Shown: positions 26,816 through 33,620 of the stretch, one piece after another | Layout of the letters: every line of letters begins with the position of its first letter | Numbering within the stretch: position 1 is the first letter of the stretch | Assembly: GCA_903829015.1 (NCBI GenBank) | Contig: CAIKOJ010000059.1 | Coordinates: forward strand, 1-33,620 | DNA from: an uncultured Bacteroidota bacterium | Lineage (GTDB): Bacteria; Bacteroidota; Bacteroidia; Chitinophagales; Chitinophagaceae | DNA: 33,620 bases | Direction of reading: 5' to 3' | Notes under the pieces: generated by a model | What the model was told of the DNA's origin: nothing | The model's input: the letters and a program-made list of their open reading frames with translations, nothing else | The model's database searches: none | Position numbers and translations under genes: made by a program

Positions 26816-27006
26816 AAAGGTTCCGATCCCGACTACTGTTGGGGAAGGATGAAAAGGGAACCGGGTGTAAATCCCGGACATTACCCGATGCTGTAAGCTT
26901 CATTTAAAGCTTTTTTGCTACCTGTTTTGCCACTGTCAGGTTTCTGATTTTCAGAGCCACGACGGGAAGGCCGCAAAAAGTGAAGTAAGTCAGAAGACCT
27001 GCCTTT
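26816..27006 (+). promoter_or_regulatory. Cobalamin (adenosylcobalamin-type) riboswitch aptamer
   Basis: The conserved elements occur in order. P1 is closed by AAAGG (26816-26820) with CCTTT (27002-27006). GGTTCC lies at 26819. GGGAACCGGGTGTAAATCCC with its GG (26856-26876) is the core L4-P4-type segment. CCCGATGCTGTAAG at 26884-26897 corresponds to the CCCGC-GCTGTGA block. The B12 box GCCACGACGGGAAGG lies at 26956-26970, and GTCAGAAGACCTGCC at 26989-27003 closes the core. A variable hairpin (AAGCTT...AAGCTT) lies between. Cobalamin binding is known to lower expression downstream. Here the downstream genes encode B12 capture and import, the expected target. Confidence 0.93.
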
Positions 27007-27056
27007 ATCCTGATGAATTTCAGGTGTACTTATCGCTGCTTTCGGGACCAAAAGCA

Positions 27057-27107
27057 CAGATGAGATCTGGGTGGGTATTTCCCGCGTTTATCTGTATCTG
27101 ATTTTTT
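27057..27107 (+). terminator. Riboswitch expression-platform terminator
   Basis: CAGATGAGAT (27057-27066) pairs with ATCTGTATCTG (27090-27100) with one bulge and one G-T pair. It is capped by a small GGG/CCC hairpin (27073-27083) and followed by ATTTTTT (27101-27107). It stands between the aptamer and the ATG at 27150, suggesting that the switch works by transcription termination. An alternative hairpin (CCTGA/TCAGG at 27009-27024) lies just before it. Confidence 0.6.
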
Positions 27108-27149
27108 ACCCAATTGCTGCATTGAATTTGTTTTAAAAACGAAATTTAT

Positions 27150-28124
27150 ATGCGCAGACTATTTATTCTTTTTGCAGCCCTGATAACGGGTACTGCAGCA
27201 CAGTCGCAGACTGTAGCTACTTTCGACAGCCTGAGCCTGGCTGGCACCGACACTTTTTATGTCAACTACTCTGCCTCCGGCACCGATGTAGGGTTCAATA
27301 ACGGCTTGGCTCATTTCCCCTGTGTGTACGACGCCTCGTTTGGTGGCTTCTGGAGCTATGGCTTTGCCTACTCCAATATGACAGACAGTGTCACCAGCAG
27401 TTACACCAACCAATACTCCGCTAAAACAGCCATCGGTTATGGCGGTTCTGCCAAATATGCTGTTGCATATGGCAACGACAATAAAGTAATACTACAAGGC
27501 GCAGCAATGGGCAACAGGGTGAGTGGCTTTTACGTCACCAATAACACTTATGCATACAACAGCATGAGAGATGGCGATGGTTTCGCACGCAAATTCCACA
27601 ACGGCGACTGGTTCAAACTTACCGTACGCGCCTATTCAGGTGGCATACTGAAGCCCGATAGTGTAGGAATGTACCTGGCCAATTTCCTGTATCCTGATTC
27701 TACCATGAATTATATACTCAGAACATGGCAGTGGGTTAACCTGCTCCCGCTGGGTAATGCCGATAGCCTGCTGTTTACACTATCATCTACCGACAATGGC
27801 TCATTCGGCATGAACACTCCGGCCTATTTTTGTATAGATAATTTCACCACCGCAGAATCTCACACATTGCAGGCAAATGTTGCACCCGCAGCTATTACAG
27901 CCAAAGTATATCCTAACCCTACGCACAACTCTTTGTTCATAGACATGAGCGAAAACGATGCGCAAAGTGCTACTATTCTTAATGCTGCCGGCAATGTAAT
28001 GAGCGTTACTGAGATCACCACCCAACATACTGAAATGAATACAGCAACTTTACCGGCAGGTGTATATTTGCTGCAATTAAAGGGCACAAACAAATCCGCC
28101 ACTTTACGTTTCATAAAAGGTTGA
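27150..28124 (+). CDS. DUF4465 (BtuH-like) surface protein with T9SS sorting domain
   Basis: A 324-residue exported protein, first gene after the cobalamin riboswitch. A signal peptide (cleavage about residue 18-20) is followed by a DUF4465 domain: FWSYGFAYSNMTDSVTSSY, TNQYSAKTAIGYGGSAKYAV and YFCIDNF near its end. DUF4465 proteins of Bacteroides include, as I recall, BtuH, a surface B12-binding protein. The C-terminal 73 residues from 252 form a T9SS type A domain (VYPNPTHNSLFIDM, then LPAGVYLLQLKG). Inferred role: surface capture of cobalamin for the TonB receptor encoded three genes later. There is no lipobox, so tethering would rely on T9SS rather than lipidation. The next gene begins 14 bases after the stop. 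Confidence 0.88.
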   Translation: MRRLFILFAALITGTAAQSQTVATFDSLSLAGTDTFYVNYSASGTDVGFNNGLAHFPCVYDASFGGFWSYGFAYSNMTDSVTSSYTNQYSAKTAIGYGGSAKYAVAYGNDNKVILQGAAMGNRVSGFYVTNNTYAYNSMRDGDGFARKFHNGDWFKLTVRAYSGGILKPDSVGMYLANFLYPDSTMNYILRTWQWVNLLPLGNADSLLFTLSSTDNGSFGMNTPAYFCIDNFTTAESHTLQANVAPAAITAKVYPNPTHNSLFIDMSENDAQSATILNAAGNVMSVTEITTQHTEMNTATLPAGVYLLQLKGTNKSATLRFIKG

Positions 28125-28138
28125 TCCGGTACAAATCA

Positions 28139-29131
28139 ATGAAAAACGTTTACCTATTCATCTATTTTTGGCTGTTGTGCAATAGTGCAGATGCTCAGTA
28201 TGCGCCACAGGCTGGCCTGCCTGGCAGCGATGCCATTCCGGCAACCAATAGCAGGTTTGTGAATTGGGCTGCAAACTGTACCCTTACCCGCGGACTGATG
28301 AATATCGCAGATGCCTCATTGGGTTTTGCATCTGCCGGCGACAGCTCCGCCGCCATAGGTGCAGCCGACAATGGTATCGTAAGCCTTGGCGACAGCGGCG
28401 TGGCAGTAGTTACGTTCGCCAAGCCTATATACGATGGCCCCGGCGCAGACTTCGCAGTTTTTGAGAACGGATTTATCAACACCGCCAACGATTCAGAATC
28501 GTACATGGAACTGGCTTTTGTAGAAGTAAGTTCAGATGGCATCTATTACTTCCGTTTCCCTGCATCGTCCAATACTCAGATCAATGTACAAACCGGCAAC
28601 GGCAACTATCTCAACGCTTGCAACATCAACAACCTTGCAGGTAAGTACATAGCCATGTATGGCACCCCCTTCGATCTTCAGGAACTGGCTGGCACAGCTG
28701 GGCTCAACATTGACCACATCACCCACATCCGCATAGTAGATGTTGTGGGTTCAATTTTAGCCAATGCATCGCACGATTTCACCGGTCGTGCGATCAACGA
28801 CCCCTACCCTACTCCATTCCCATCATGCGGGTTCGATCTCGATGCTGTTGGCGTAATACATAACATTGAAACATCAGTAAGATCAGTTACTTCTGGTCCG
28901 GAAATTAGTGTATTCCCAAACCCGGCTTCAGACCAGCTAACCATATCAACCGCAACCCCTACGTCAATAACAGCAGTGCTCACTAACCTTACCGGCAGTG
29001 TGTTGCAGCAAAAAGAAATAACCCCGGCAGACAATACTATACAGGTATCGCAGTATCCTACCGGAATGTATTACCTTGTTTTACAAGACGCATCCGGAAA
29101 CAAATGGTCGCAGATAGTTACAAAACACTGA
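28139..29131 (+). CDS. Secreted protein of the B12 operon with T9SS sorting domain, family without an established function
   Basis: A 330-residue exported protein (signal cleavage about ADA-Q20). I chose the ATG at 28139; a TTG at 28121 in the same frame would overlap the previous stop. The body (about 20-245) is a beta-rich domain with VSLGDSGVAVVTFAKPIYDG, GADFAVFENGF, MELAFVEVSSDGIYYFRFPA, a long NxN-rich middle and THIRIVDVVGS before GFDLDAVGVIHN, a lectin- or discoidin-like jelly-roll pattern with acidic loops that may bind Ca. The last 73 residues are a T9SS type A domain (VFPNPASDQLTIST, ending SQIVTKH). Relatives next to BtuB-type receptors occur, from memory, across Bacteroidota, but no role is established. 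Position between the DUF4465 and propeller genes, with a 28-base overlap into the latter, suggests a part in cobalamin capture. Confidence 0.85.
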   Translation: MKNVYLFIYFWLLCNSADAQYAPQAGLPGSDAIPATNSRFVNWAANCTLTRGLMNIADASLGFASAGDSSAAIGAADNGIVSLGDSGVAVVTFAKPIYDGPGADFAVFENGFINTANDSESYMELAFVEVSSDGIYYFRFPASSNTQINVQTGNGNYLNACNINNLAGKYIAMYGTPFDLQELAGTAGLNIDHITHIRIVDVVGSILANASHDFTGRAINDPYPTPFPSCGFDLDAVGVIHNIETSVRSVTSGPEISVFPNPASDQLTISTATPTSITAVLTNLTGSVLQQKEITPADNTIQVSQYPTGMYYLVLQDASGNKWSQIVTKH

Positions 29132-30177
29132 TCGTTGTTCTTTGCTGCCTGCTGGCATCATGCGTCAAAGACAAACCTGACGATGTGGTTAAGCTAACAC
29201 CATCGGCGGGCAGCAACATCTATGTAGTTTGCGAGGGCCAGTTTATGAACGGCGATGCATCATTATATACCTACCAACCACTTAGCGACAGCGTATTCGG
29301 CGACATCTACAAAAGCACTAACAACCAGCCACTGGGCGATGTTTTCCAAAGTATGGTGCGTATTGGCGACAAACTATTCCTTTGCATCAACAACTCTGAT
29401 AAAGTAGTAGTACTCAATGCCACTAATTGGTTGCAAGTGGCAAGTATCCCGGTTCCCAAACCTCGTTACATAATGCAGATCAGTGCAAGTAAAGCCTATG
29501 TAACTTCTGAGTACAGCAATAAGGTGTATATCATCGATCCACAGTCGTTATCAATAACAGATACATTCGCGCTGCCTTTTATAAATACTGAAGGCATGTA
29601 CCTTTACGACAACTACGCATACATCTGCACCTGGGATACCGGCTGCAATGTATTGTATAAAGTAGATGCCGGCACCAACACGGTTACCCAGAAAATCAAA
29701 CTTGCAGGCAGTGCACCAAAAGATGTTTTGCAGGATAAATACAATCTGCTATGGGTGCTCTCCGGAAATAAGTTGCCGGGGATGCAAGCTATGTTAACGC
29801 GCATCGATCCCTCGTCCGGTAGCATTGTGGGTCAATACCAATTTCCGGCGGACGTTGATGTGATGAAACCGGTATTTAATAAAACCAGAGACTCACTCTA
29901 TTTCATTGAAGTAGACTATAACGGTGGAACCGTGAATAACGGCATCTACAGAATGTCGGTTGCAGATCTAACCTTGCCGTCCAAACCATTTATTGCTGCC
30001 AGGCAGTACCAGTATTTTTACGCACTCGGCATCGACCCCATTACCGGCAATATTTTCGTTGGCGACCCAAAAGGCTTTATTCAGAAAGGCAGCGTATATA
30101 TTTACCAACCCGACGGCAAGCAGGTAAAAAGCTTCACTGTGGGCAAGGGGCCCGGCCATTTTTATTTCGACGAATGA
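29104..30177 (+). CDS. BtuG-like YncE/DUF5074 beta-propeller lipoprotein
   Basis: A 357-residue lipoprotein: signal TLIVVLCCLLASC with lipidated C20. The mature part is a YncE-type seven-bladed propeller, with repeating blades such as DKVVVLNATNWLQVASIPVP, NKVYIIDPQSLSITDTFALP, NVLYKVDAGTNTVTQKIKLA and AMLTRIDPSSGSIVGQYQFP, and a closing KQVKSFTVGKGPGHFYFDE. In Bacteroides the equivalent BtuG sits on BtuB and binds B12 with very high affinity; the same role here is inferred from fold, lipoprotein signal and operon position. The start overlaps the preceding gene by 28 bases. The stop TGA is shared in an ATGA junction with the TonB receptor gene, indicating tight translational coupling. Confidence 0.9.
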   Translation: MVADSYKTLIVVLCCLLASCVKDKPDDVVKLTPSAGSNIYVVCEGQFMNGDASLYTYQPLSDSVFGDIYKSTNNQPLGDVFQSMVRIGDKLFLCINNSDKVVVLNATNWLQVASIPVPKPRYIMQISASKAYVTSEYSNKVYIIDPQSLSITDTFALPFINTEGMYLYDNYAYICTWDTGCNVLYKVDAGTNTVTQKIKLAGSAPKDVLQDKYNLLWVLSGNKLPGMQAMLTRIDPSSGSIVGQYQFPADVDVMKPVFNKTRDSLYFIEVDYNGGTVNNGIYRMSVADLTLPSKPFIAARQYQYFYALGIDPITGNIFVGDPKGFIQKGSVYIYQPDGKQVKSFTVGKGPGHFYFDE

Positions 30178-32135
30178 TGAACGATCAACATAGCGACTTC
30201 AAACACACCGAAAATGCGCCTCTTCGCATTTGCTTCGGGTTCGTCATGTTGGTGTTCATTACTATCCTATCCAGTTTAAGAGCATACGCTCAGGATACAA
30301 AAGATTCAACCCTTCACGAATTTAAAATCGAGGGCAAGCAAAATGCATCTAACGATGCAAGGGTAAATATATTTGCACCCGGCCTAAAAGTAACAACCAT
30401 CGACAGCGCCACACTACAGCAGTACCAGATGCAGAGTATGGCAAGCCTGCTCGCACAGCAGGTGCCGGTATTTGTAAAATCGTATGGATTCAACCAATTA
30501 GCTACTTTAAATTTCCGTGGCTCATCTGCCGCACAGTCTGCTGTACTTTGGAACGGCATACCTATTCAGAACGCAGCCATGGGCATAGCCGATGTATCTT
30601 TGATACCGGTAATGCTCATGAGCCGGGCAAACATTGTTTACGGCAGCTCATCTGCGCTGTGGGGCAGCGGCAATGTAGGCGGCGCTTTGCTGCTCGAGAA
30701 CGAAGCCGCAATTTTCGGTTCGTCTAAAACTACCCTTGCTGCCAGTGCCGGTACCGGCAGCTTCGGTCAGTACATGGCCAGTTTCAAAGCAAAAATTGTA
30801 CGAAAGAAGTTCTATTTTTCCACCAGTATTTTCGGCCAGAATGCCGAAAACAATTTCAGATATACAACACAATCTGGGGCACATCGTTCTTTGCAAAACG
30901 ACCACCTGCTCAGTGGCTCACTGATGCTCCACGCAGCCGTGCTCGACACACCCTCTATTTTACTGAACGCTTACCTGTGGCTGCAACAATACGACCGCGA
31001 GATTCCACCCGCATTGTTCGAACCATCGTCAACTAAAAGACAAAAAGACATGGGCGTGCGTTTCCTCACCGACTGGCAGAAACCACTGGGCAAAGGAACC
31101 TACTATGGCAAGCTCGCCATAATTTACGATAAGATCAACTACTCAGACGAACAGGTGCTACTAAACACCGAAAGCAAAACCCGCAGTGTGTTTCTTGAAA
31201 TGGGCTGGCGCAAACAGTTCCGTAACCTGGGGCAGCTAATGGTATTTGCTCCCTGCCAGTTTTCGTGGATGAGCAACGGCGCCGAAAACGAAGATACAGC
31301 GCTGCAGCAGCGCGCAGCACTGGTAGCTGCATGGGAGATAAAAGCACTCCGCCAAAAACTGAATATATCCACCAGCGTGCGTGGCGAAATTATTGACAAC
31401 GAAGACATTCTGCTGCCTGGCATTAATGCATCTTATAGGCTTACGAGGTGGCTGTCGCTACGAGCGAATGCGCAGCGTACTTACCGCGCACCTTCACTCT
31501 TAGAGCGTTATTCCTTCCCCGGTGGCAACTTGAATCTAAAGCCCGAACAAGGCTGGAGCGAAGACGCAGGATACACAGTAAACGCCAAGATCGGCCGCCT
31601 GACTATCTTCCACGACCTCGCAGTTTTCAACCGAGATATTCACGACTGGATCTACTGGCTGGGCGGCACCATCTGGACACCCCACAACATCAGCGAAGTA
31701 AACAGCCGGGGTTTAGAAACGGAGAATAAACTCACCTACACAATAGGCAAATGGAAAGTTCATGCCGGCCTGAATACCTGCTATGTCCTCGCCACAACCA
31801 CCAGCAGCTATATCTACAACGATGGCAGCATAGGCAAGCAGATACCATACACCCCCCGCTACAACGGCCAGCTAAGCATCGGCGTTGGCTGGAAAGGTAT
31901 CTCCCTCAACTACAACCACACCTACACCGGCTACCGTTTCACCACCACCGATGAATCATCCTGGATGTTGCCCTACTCCACCGGCAACGTACAGCTCATG
32001 TACGACAAACCCATCAGAAACCACTCCTGCCAGATCATAGCCTCCTGCAACAACATCTGGAACCAGCAATACCAGCTCGTAGACCAGCGCCCCATGCCCG
32101 GCATTAACTGGCTGGTGGGGCTAAGAGTTGAATAA
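30174..32135 (+). CDS. btuB: TonB-dependent outer-membrane receptor, BtuB-like (cobalamin import)
   Basis: A 653-residue TonB-dependent receptor. The signal sequence (hydrophobic 20-34, cleavage after AYA39) has an unusually long polar N-region. A short segment HEFKIEGK may be the TonB box. The plug (about 55-165) has QMQSMASLLAQQVPVFVKSY, LNFRGSSAAQSAVLWNGIP and IVYGSSSALWGSGNVGGALL. The rest is a 22-strand-type barrel with typical alternating aromatic strands and LRANAQRTYRAPSLLERY. The length is close to E. coli BtuB and far shorter than SusC-type receptors, and no CarboxypepD_reg domain is present. Assignment to cobalamin rests on the riboswitch and the BtuG-like partner, not on residue-level ligand contacts. 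No periplasmic or ABC-transporter genes (btuF, btuC, btuD) follow, so these must lie elsewhere. Confidence 0.92.
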   Translation: MMNDQHSDFKHTENAPLRICFGFVMLVFITILSSLRAYAQDTKDSTLHEFKIEGKQNASNDARVNIFAPGLKVTTIDSATLQQYQMQSMASLLAQQVPVFVKSYGFNQLATLNFRGSSAAQSAVLWNGIPIQNAAMGIADVSLIPVMLMSRANIVYGSSSALWGSGNVGGALLLENEAAIFGSSKTTLAASAGTGSFGQYMASFKAKIVRKKFYFSTSIFGQNAENNFRYTTQSGAHRSLQNDHLLSGSLMLHAAVLDTPSILLNAYLWLQQYDREIPPALFEPSSTKRQKDMGVRFLTDWQKPLGKGTYYGKLAIIYDKINYSDEQVLLNTESKTRSVFLEMGWRKQFRNLGQLMVFAPCQFSWMSNGAENEDTALQQRAALVAAWEIKALRQKLNISTSVRGEIIDNEDILLPGINASYRLTRWLSLRANAQRTYRAPSLLERYSFPGGNLNLKPEQGWSEDAGYTVNAKIGRLTIFHDLAVFNRDIHDWIYWLGGTIWTPHNISEVNSRGLETENKLTYTIGKWKVHAGLNTCYVLATTTSSYIYNDGSIGKQIPYTPRYNGQLSIGVGWKGISLNYNHTYTGYRFTTTDESSWMLPYSTGNVQLMYDKPIRNHSCQIIASCNNIWNQQYQLVDQRPMPGINWLVGLRVE

Positions 32136-32212
32136 ACTCGAATAATCTTTACGGTTTTTACGCAACTACACCTCCCGATGGCTTTTCTATTTCAAAAAAC
32201 GGGGAAAACACC

Positions 32213-32244
32213 TTGCGTGTATGATGATTTTCATCCTACTTTTA
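32213..32244 (+). promoter_or_regulatory. Candidate promoter of the lipoprotein gene
   Basis: TTG at 32213-32215 and TACTTTTA at 32237-32244 are 21 bases apart. The -7 box has A in place of the final G of TAnnTTTG. It lies 73 bases before the ATG at 32317. Confidence 0.35.
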
Positions 32245-32316
32245 CATACGCACAAAAAAATCATTAAACACTAAAATCAATTTATTATTTTCATCTTTTA
32301 AATGAATCTAAACGTC

Positions 32317-33288
32317 ATGAGAAAAATATCTGTATGTCTAGGAATTATATTTGTATTTAGCTCCTGCACACTGTATGATAACTATAAGTCTAGAGATAAT
32401 GTCTCTTACTTTAGGCACTTACATGCCTCACAGTACCAACATAGAAATAAGACAGTTACACATAGAAGAAAGAATTGGAAAACACCGGGATATAACCCAA
32501 GTCACTCCAAAACCCAGGTCGCGAAAAAAACCAATGCAAAAGACGCTGTCCCTAGCGTAGATGTAAACACGTGGATTTACAATTATACACATGCCAACGG
32601 TTTGCCATTTCCTCAATCATTCATTATCCCAACAACTGATTTGATCACCTTTCTCACCAACAGCCATGCGCCCTATCTGCACATCTATTTGGGCGTTAAT
32701 AGTGTAAATGGGAATCAAGATTTAGTACTTTGTGGAGCATCGGAAAATGCTAGTAAAGATGGATTTAGTGACATTATTCCGTTCGCAAATAATGTTTTCG
32801 GGAATTTCGCAACACCAGTTACTTGTACGGTTACACCAGATCCAATTATGGAAGGTAACCATGGCTACTCTCCATACCCAGGAAGAGGGAATGCAAATTC
32901 TTCACTCATACCTATTCTGACTGCGCGCAATGAGATAGCCGCTTATGAAAATCAATTCAACGAATTTCCTTTAGCTCAATCCTTTATAATAAATACTGTT
33001 GACTTTCTTCCATTTTTAACTAACGGTAATCTACAATGTAACGCTGCCGGAACGATCTTGGGAGGGGGGACCGTTCCTTTTATACAAATCTATTTAGCTT
33101 ATGACAACAATGACACTAACTTAAGCAGCGTCATAATAGTCGGTCTTGATGCAGCTGGCAAACACATTTACTACGCGCATCAGGATTCTGGAACTGTGTT
33201 AGCATACGTATTCAATACTGGGTTCCCCTGTCCATACTGTAATGTAGACGCTGGAGTTTTGCCCCCCCCCAGTGCATCAATAATATGA
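32317..33288 (+). CDS. Hypothetical lipoprotein with an internal duplication
   Basis: A 323-residue protein with signal ISVCLGIIFVFSSC (lipidated C17). I choose the ATG at 32317 because it gives a compact MRK signal; an ATG at 32302 would add five residues. A basic, His-rich stretch (about 30-75) precedes two copies of one motif: FPQSFIIPTTDLITFLTN with YLHIYLGVNS (about 96-150), and FPLAQSFIINTVDFLPFLTN with FIQIYLAYDN and VIIVGLDAAGKHIYY (about 214-285). The C-terminus has a CPYC pair followed by Pro residues encoded by a run of nine C (33262-33270). I do not recognise the family. Its stop overlaps the start of the next frame (ATGA at 33285-33288), implying coupled translation with a membrane protein. 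Confidence 0.8.
   Translation: MRKISVCLGIIFVFSSCTLYDNYKSRDNVSYFRHLHASQYQHRNKTVTHRRKNWKTPGYNPSHSKTQVAKKTNAKDAVPSVDVNTWIYNYTHANGLPFPQSFIIPTTDLITFLTNSHAPYLHIYLGVNSVNGNQDLVLCGASENASKDGFSDIIPFANNVFGNFATPVTCTVTPDPIMEGNHGYSPYPGRGNANSSLIPILTARNEIAAYENQFNEFPLAQSFIINTVDFLPFLTNGNLQCNAAGTILGGGTVPFIQIYLAYDNNDTNLSSVIIVGLDAAGKHIYYAHQDSGTVLAYVFNTGFPCPYCNVDAGVLPPPSASII
33262..33270 (+). repeat. Homopolymer tract of nine C within the lipoprotein gene
   Basis: Nine consecutive C encode the three Pro residues six codons before the stop. Gain of one C would read through the current stop and join the frame of the downstream membrane protein at its ATG; loss of one C would stop three codons later at TAA. It could be a slippage site or a sequencing weak point. 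Confidence 0.5.
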
Positions 33289-33620
33289 ATTTCCTGTCAT
33301 ACACATATTTGTTTTCACTGTTTGTAGACGCTGTTATAGGTACGTTACGGAGCAGCCAATTGAGTTAAAATGTAAGAATAGTTTCTACGGTGATTATGAT
33401 TGGTTTCTTAAGTGACATTTTTTGCGTTACTTTCCCAGAAAGTAAAGGCCCAGTATTACACCTATATTGCGTCATTGACTTTATTCTTATGATAGTTTAC
33501 TTCGCTAATACGTTAAAAATAAAAAATAAACGTCAAATTATAATTTGCTCTTCCGCCGTGGTCGTTGTCCTAGAGATTTTAAATACCTGCTACCTTCAAC
33601 CGATTAAAGTATTCAATTCC
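33285..33620 (+). pseudogene. Membrane protein gene interrupted by an in-frame TAA, 3' end beyond the window
   Basis: From the ATG at 33285 the frame gives MNFLSYTYLFSLFVDAVIG and then SSQLS before a TAA at 33366-33368. The same frame then continues without a stop to the window edge as NVRIVSTVIMIGFLSDIF, later LHLYCVIDFILMIVYFANTL, then IIICSSAVVVVLEIL, ending QPIKVFNS. Taken together this reads as one integral membrane protein with at least four hydrophobic helices, of a type I recall among unnamed Bacteroidota proteins. One base change (AAA to TAA) would explain the stop. Alternatives are a short leader peptide plus re-initiation at the ATG at 33396, or a sequence error. It is coupled by ATGA to the lipoprotein gene. 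Confidence 0.55.

Noticed and set aside
1-33620. CRISPR arrays, tRNA or rRNA genes
   Set aside because: No regularly spaced repeats, cloverleaf-type sequences or rRNA-like conserved stretches were found when reading the gaps.

Overview
The window looks like chromosomal DNA of a member of the Bacteroidota, probably the Chitinophagales/Sphingobacteriia side. This is inferred from seven secreted proteins ending in type IX secretion (T9SS) type A sorting domains, Bacteroidota-type -7 promoter boxes (TAnnTTTG), a SusC-less TonB receptor system, and weak ribosome binding sites. No species can be named from sequence alone. I see no rRNA, tRNA, CRISPR array, integrase or transposase.

Layout. (1) 1-960: the 3' end of a secreted M28 peptidase. 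(2) 1068-4169, minus strand: a metallo-beta-lactamase-fold hydrolase, parA, parB and a YkgJ-type cysteine-cluster protein. (3) 4393-5223: a SAM methyltransferase, closed by a bidirectional terminator. (4) 5304-10877, minus strand: a B12-binding radical SAM protein, a small lipoprotein and a large secreted Asp-box propeller protein. (5) 11043-12735, plus strand: a small secreted Cys-rich protein with an elaborate leader, then an acyltransferase gene broken by two single-base lesions. (6) 12775-16867, minus strand: trxA and dnaE. (7) 17116-25964, minus strand: three tandem secreted paralogs that share a roughly 540-residue C-terminal carrier but have unrelated N-terminal heads. (8) 26277-26729: a MarR regulator. 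(9) 26802-32135: a cobalamin riboswitch followed by four tightly coupled genes for B12 capture and import. (10) 32213-33620: a lipoprotein with an internal duplication and a downstream membrane-protein gene interrupted by an in-frame TAA.

How it fits together. The best-defined system is the B12 locus. A riboswitch with a terminator-type expression platform controls a DUF4465 (BtuH-like) protein, an unnamed secreted protein, a BtuG-like propeller lipoprotein and a BtuB-like TonB receptor. The first two carry T9SS tails, whereas I recall the Bacteroides DUF4465/BtuH proteins as surface lipoproteins. A likely consumer of the imported cofactor, the B12-binding radical SAM protein, lies in the same window. 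The most unusual architecture is the three-gene head-swapped family at 17116-25964. Two genes at opposite ends of the window (acyltransferase and terminal membrane protein) are interrupted by small lesions that could be genuine decay or assembly error.
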